Source of the DNA: Meconema thalassinum
Taxonomy: Eukaryota > Arthropoda > Insecta > Orthoptera > Tettigoniidae
Direction: 5' to 3'
Length of the DNA stretch: 64,000 nucleotides
Assembly: GCA_946902985.2 (NCBI GenBank)
Contig: OX336388.2
Location: forward strand, 292,184,526 to 292,248,525
The first letter of the stretch is position 1. Every line of letters begins with the position of its first letter. The notes under the pieces were generated by a model that worked only from the letters and a program-made list of their open reading frames with translations, made no database searches and was not told where the DNA came from. This document shows positions 62,911 to 64,000 of the stretch, one piece after another. The position numbers were made by a program, and so were the translations under genes.

Positions 62911-63031
62911 TTTAAAGTCATTGTGTAATTATTATTATTATTATTATTATTATTGAAATATCAAAGTTATATCGTTTTATTCACCCATTAATATCAATGG
63001 AGGGGCCATACCATATTCACGTCATTACCAT
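62821..63031 (+). repeat. gypsy 3' LTR, 5' portion
   Basis: It matches 57878-58050 (the ATT microsatellite is longer here, 62849-62910), up to CACGTCATTACCAT. BEL inserts there, whereas the 5' LTR continues AATCATATAT. Confidence 0.9.
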
Positions 63032-63214
63032 TGTTGAGAAAATTGTAAATGTTAAGGTTGGTAACGTTTCGTTCCTATGTACAAAACTCTTTGGTTTTTA
63101 CTATTCTGTGAATTGGTGTTAACATATTCGTTTGTGAATAAAAGTTGGTTATGAAAAAATGTTAGAATCTCAATAAAGTGTTCCAGATAATGTGTAGTTA
63201 CAACTAAAACCACA
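63032..63214 (+). repeat. BEL 5' LTR (183 bp)
   Basis: TGTTGAGAAAATTG to AACTAAAACCACA, with TG...CA ends and AATAAA signals at about 63138 and 63170. The short length is usual for BEL. Confidence 0.75.
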
Positions 63215-63216
63215 TA

Positions 63217-63232
63217 TGGCGACCGTGACACG
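63217..63232 (+). other. BEL primer-binding site
   Basis: TGGCGACCGTGACACG lies two bases after the LTR, the TGGCGACCGTGACA-type site common in BEL and related elements. Confidence 0.75.
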
Positions 63233-63347
63233 ACTTTAACAAGCGTGTATAAACTTTGTTGAATTACAATTTGATAGTAGCGAGTATAACTGTGCCTGTA
63301 TAATCTAGTATACTGTATCCTGTTGTTTACATCCGTAGTCCGTAATT

Positions 63348-64000
63348 ATGGCGGGTACACAAATAACTAAGAGGAGAGCGGTTATCCGCACATTGTTCAC
63401 GAAAGCTTGCAGTGCTTTAGACGAACTACTGACGCAGAGAGATGCAGATTTACAATTAATAAGTGCGCGTTTATTAGTGCTCGAAGAAAGAAGACACGAG
63501 TTATCGGAGCTGGACAGTCAGATTTGTGAAAACATCTGTGCTGAAACAAAGGAAGAGGAGATCGAAGAAGTACTGATGGCGGAAATGGAGAAAGCAGAGG
63601 AGTATACCTTACGTTACCACAGCATTAAAGGTAAGGCCTCTGATCTGATAACAAGGAATAGCGCTGCTCATACTTCATCTAGTTGTGTTGGCGATCGTTC
63701 GGGAAACGAAATATCTCTTCGCCTACCGAAATTAGAATTGAATAAGTATGACGGGGAAATAGCCGGTTGGATATCATTCTGGTCACAGTTCTCACAAATT
63801 GACGAGTGTCAGTCGTTAAGTAAGGAGGAAAAATTTCAGTACTTGATTCAAGCCACGAAAGAGAACTCTCGAGCACGCGCGGTTGTTGTGAGTTTCCCTC
63901 CCTCAGGCGAAAATTACGGAAAGGCCATTCAAACACTTAAGGACAGATTTGGACGTAATGATCTCCTTATCGAGTATTATGTACGGGAACTACTGAGTTT
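63348..64000 (+). CDS. BEL/Pao gag, partial (DUF1759-type)
   Basis: ATG at 63348 (ATTATGGCGG) opens 217 codons without a stop to the window end. Residues 1-105 are a charged helical region. From about residue 125 it has the BEL signature LRLPKLELNKYDGEIAGWIS, FWSQFSQI, FQYLIQATKENSRARAV and LKDRFGRNDLLIEYYVREL (DUF1759). In BEL this N-terminal Gag part belongs to one Gag-Pol polyprotein. No defects are seen in the visible part. Confidence 0.9.
   Translation, partial: MAGTQITKRRAVIRTLFTKACSALDELLTQRDADLQLISARLLVLEERRHELSELDSQICENICAETKEEEIEEVLMAEMEKAEEYTLRYHSIKGKASDLITRNSAAHTSSSCVGDRSGNEISLRLPKLELNKYDGEIAGWISFWSQFSQIDECQSLSKEEKFQYLIQATKENSRARAVVVSFPPSGENYGKAIQTLKDRFGRNDLLIEYYVRELLS

Larger units (their letters stand above)
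57878..63031 (+). mobile_element. Ty3/gypsy-type LTR retrotransposon, pol deleted, 3' LTR interrupted
   Basis: The 5' LTR is 57878-59109 and the primer-binding site TGGCGCCC is at 59110. gag is open, pol is truncated, and the 3' LTR starts at 62821 with TGTAACGTAATCTTGATTAC. After 211 bases the 3' LTR is cut by a BEL/Pao element starting at 63032. Confidence 0.85.
63032..64000 (+). mobile_element. BEL/Pao LTR retrotransposon, 5' end, inserted in the gypsy LTR
   Basis: The LTR 63032-63214 starts TGTTGAG and ends CCACA. It is followed by a primer site and an open gag that runs off the window. The likely 5-bp target duplication begins as ACCAT at 63027-63031; its partner would lie beyond the window. 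Confidence 0.85.

Overview
The window looks like transposon-dense intergenic DNA from an insect nuclear genome, probably a large polyneopteran or orthopteran-like one. The support is as follows. There is a nuclear mitochondrial insertion (trnP, trnT, nad4L and the start of nad4) in the usual insect order, which reads sensibly only with the invertebrate mitochondrial code. There are several tRNA-derived SINE families, Jockey/I-type and RTE-like LINE relics, Helitrons, P-like/THAP elements, Tc1, hAT MITEs, Ty3/gypsy and BEL/Pao. No complete host gene was recognised. One candidate host first exon with a CCAAT-type promoter lies near 10.4-10.66 kb.

Layout. 0-5.3 kb: decayed LINEs and SINEs, a small MITE and a 5S-rRNA-like fragment. 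5.3-16 kb: a Helitron 3' terminus, a block that recurs at 40.4-42.7 kb, and two copies of a hairpin-ended, minisatellite-bearing family that resembles Helentron-type elements. 16.19-35.79 kb: a hAT MITE split by an 18.8-kb minus-strand Helitron (16927-35733). Inside the Helitron are a Rep-helicase frame broken by two stop codons, a ~150-bp satellite, a nearly full-length LINE ORF2 lying just upstream of the helicase start, and the N-terminal half of a THAP/P-type transposase gene with phase-compatible introns. 36.5-45.6 kb: more Helentron-like copies, one sitting inside an RTE-like LINE, plus LINE relics. 46.8-52.3 kb: an internally deleted P-like element carrying an apparently intact Tc1 transposon, then ~530-bp inverted arms around the catalytic part of a P-like transposase. 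53-57.7 kb: SINEs, an uninterrupted hAT MITE (which serves as the empty site for the large Helitron), the mitochondrial insertion and a ~460-bp inverted-repeat element. 57.9-64 kb: a gypsy-type LTR element with intact gag and a deleted pol, whose 3' LTR is interrupted by a BEL/Pao element that runs off the window.

The elements form a layered insertion history. SINEs landed in hAT copies, the Helitron landed in one hAT copy, a LINE landed in the Helitron, Tc1 landed in a P derivative, a Helentron-like unit landed in a LINE, and BEL landed in gypsy. The best-preserved coding units are the Tc1 transposase, LINE ORF2, gypsy gag and the BEL gag start. All identifications come from reading the sequence; no database search was run.
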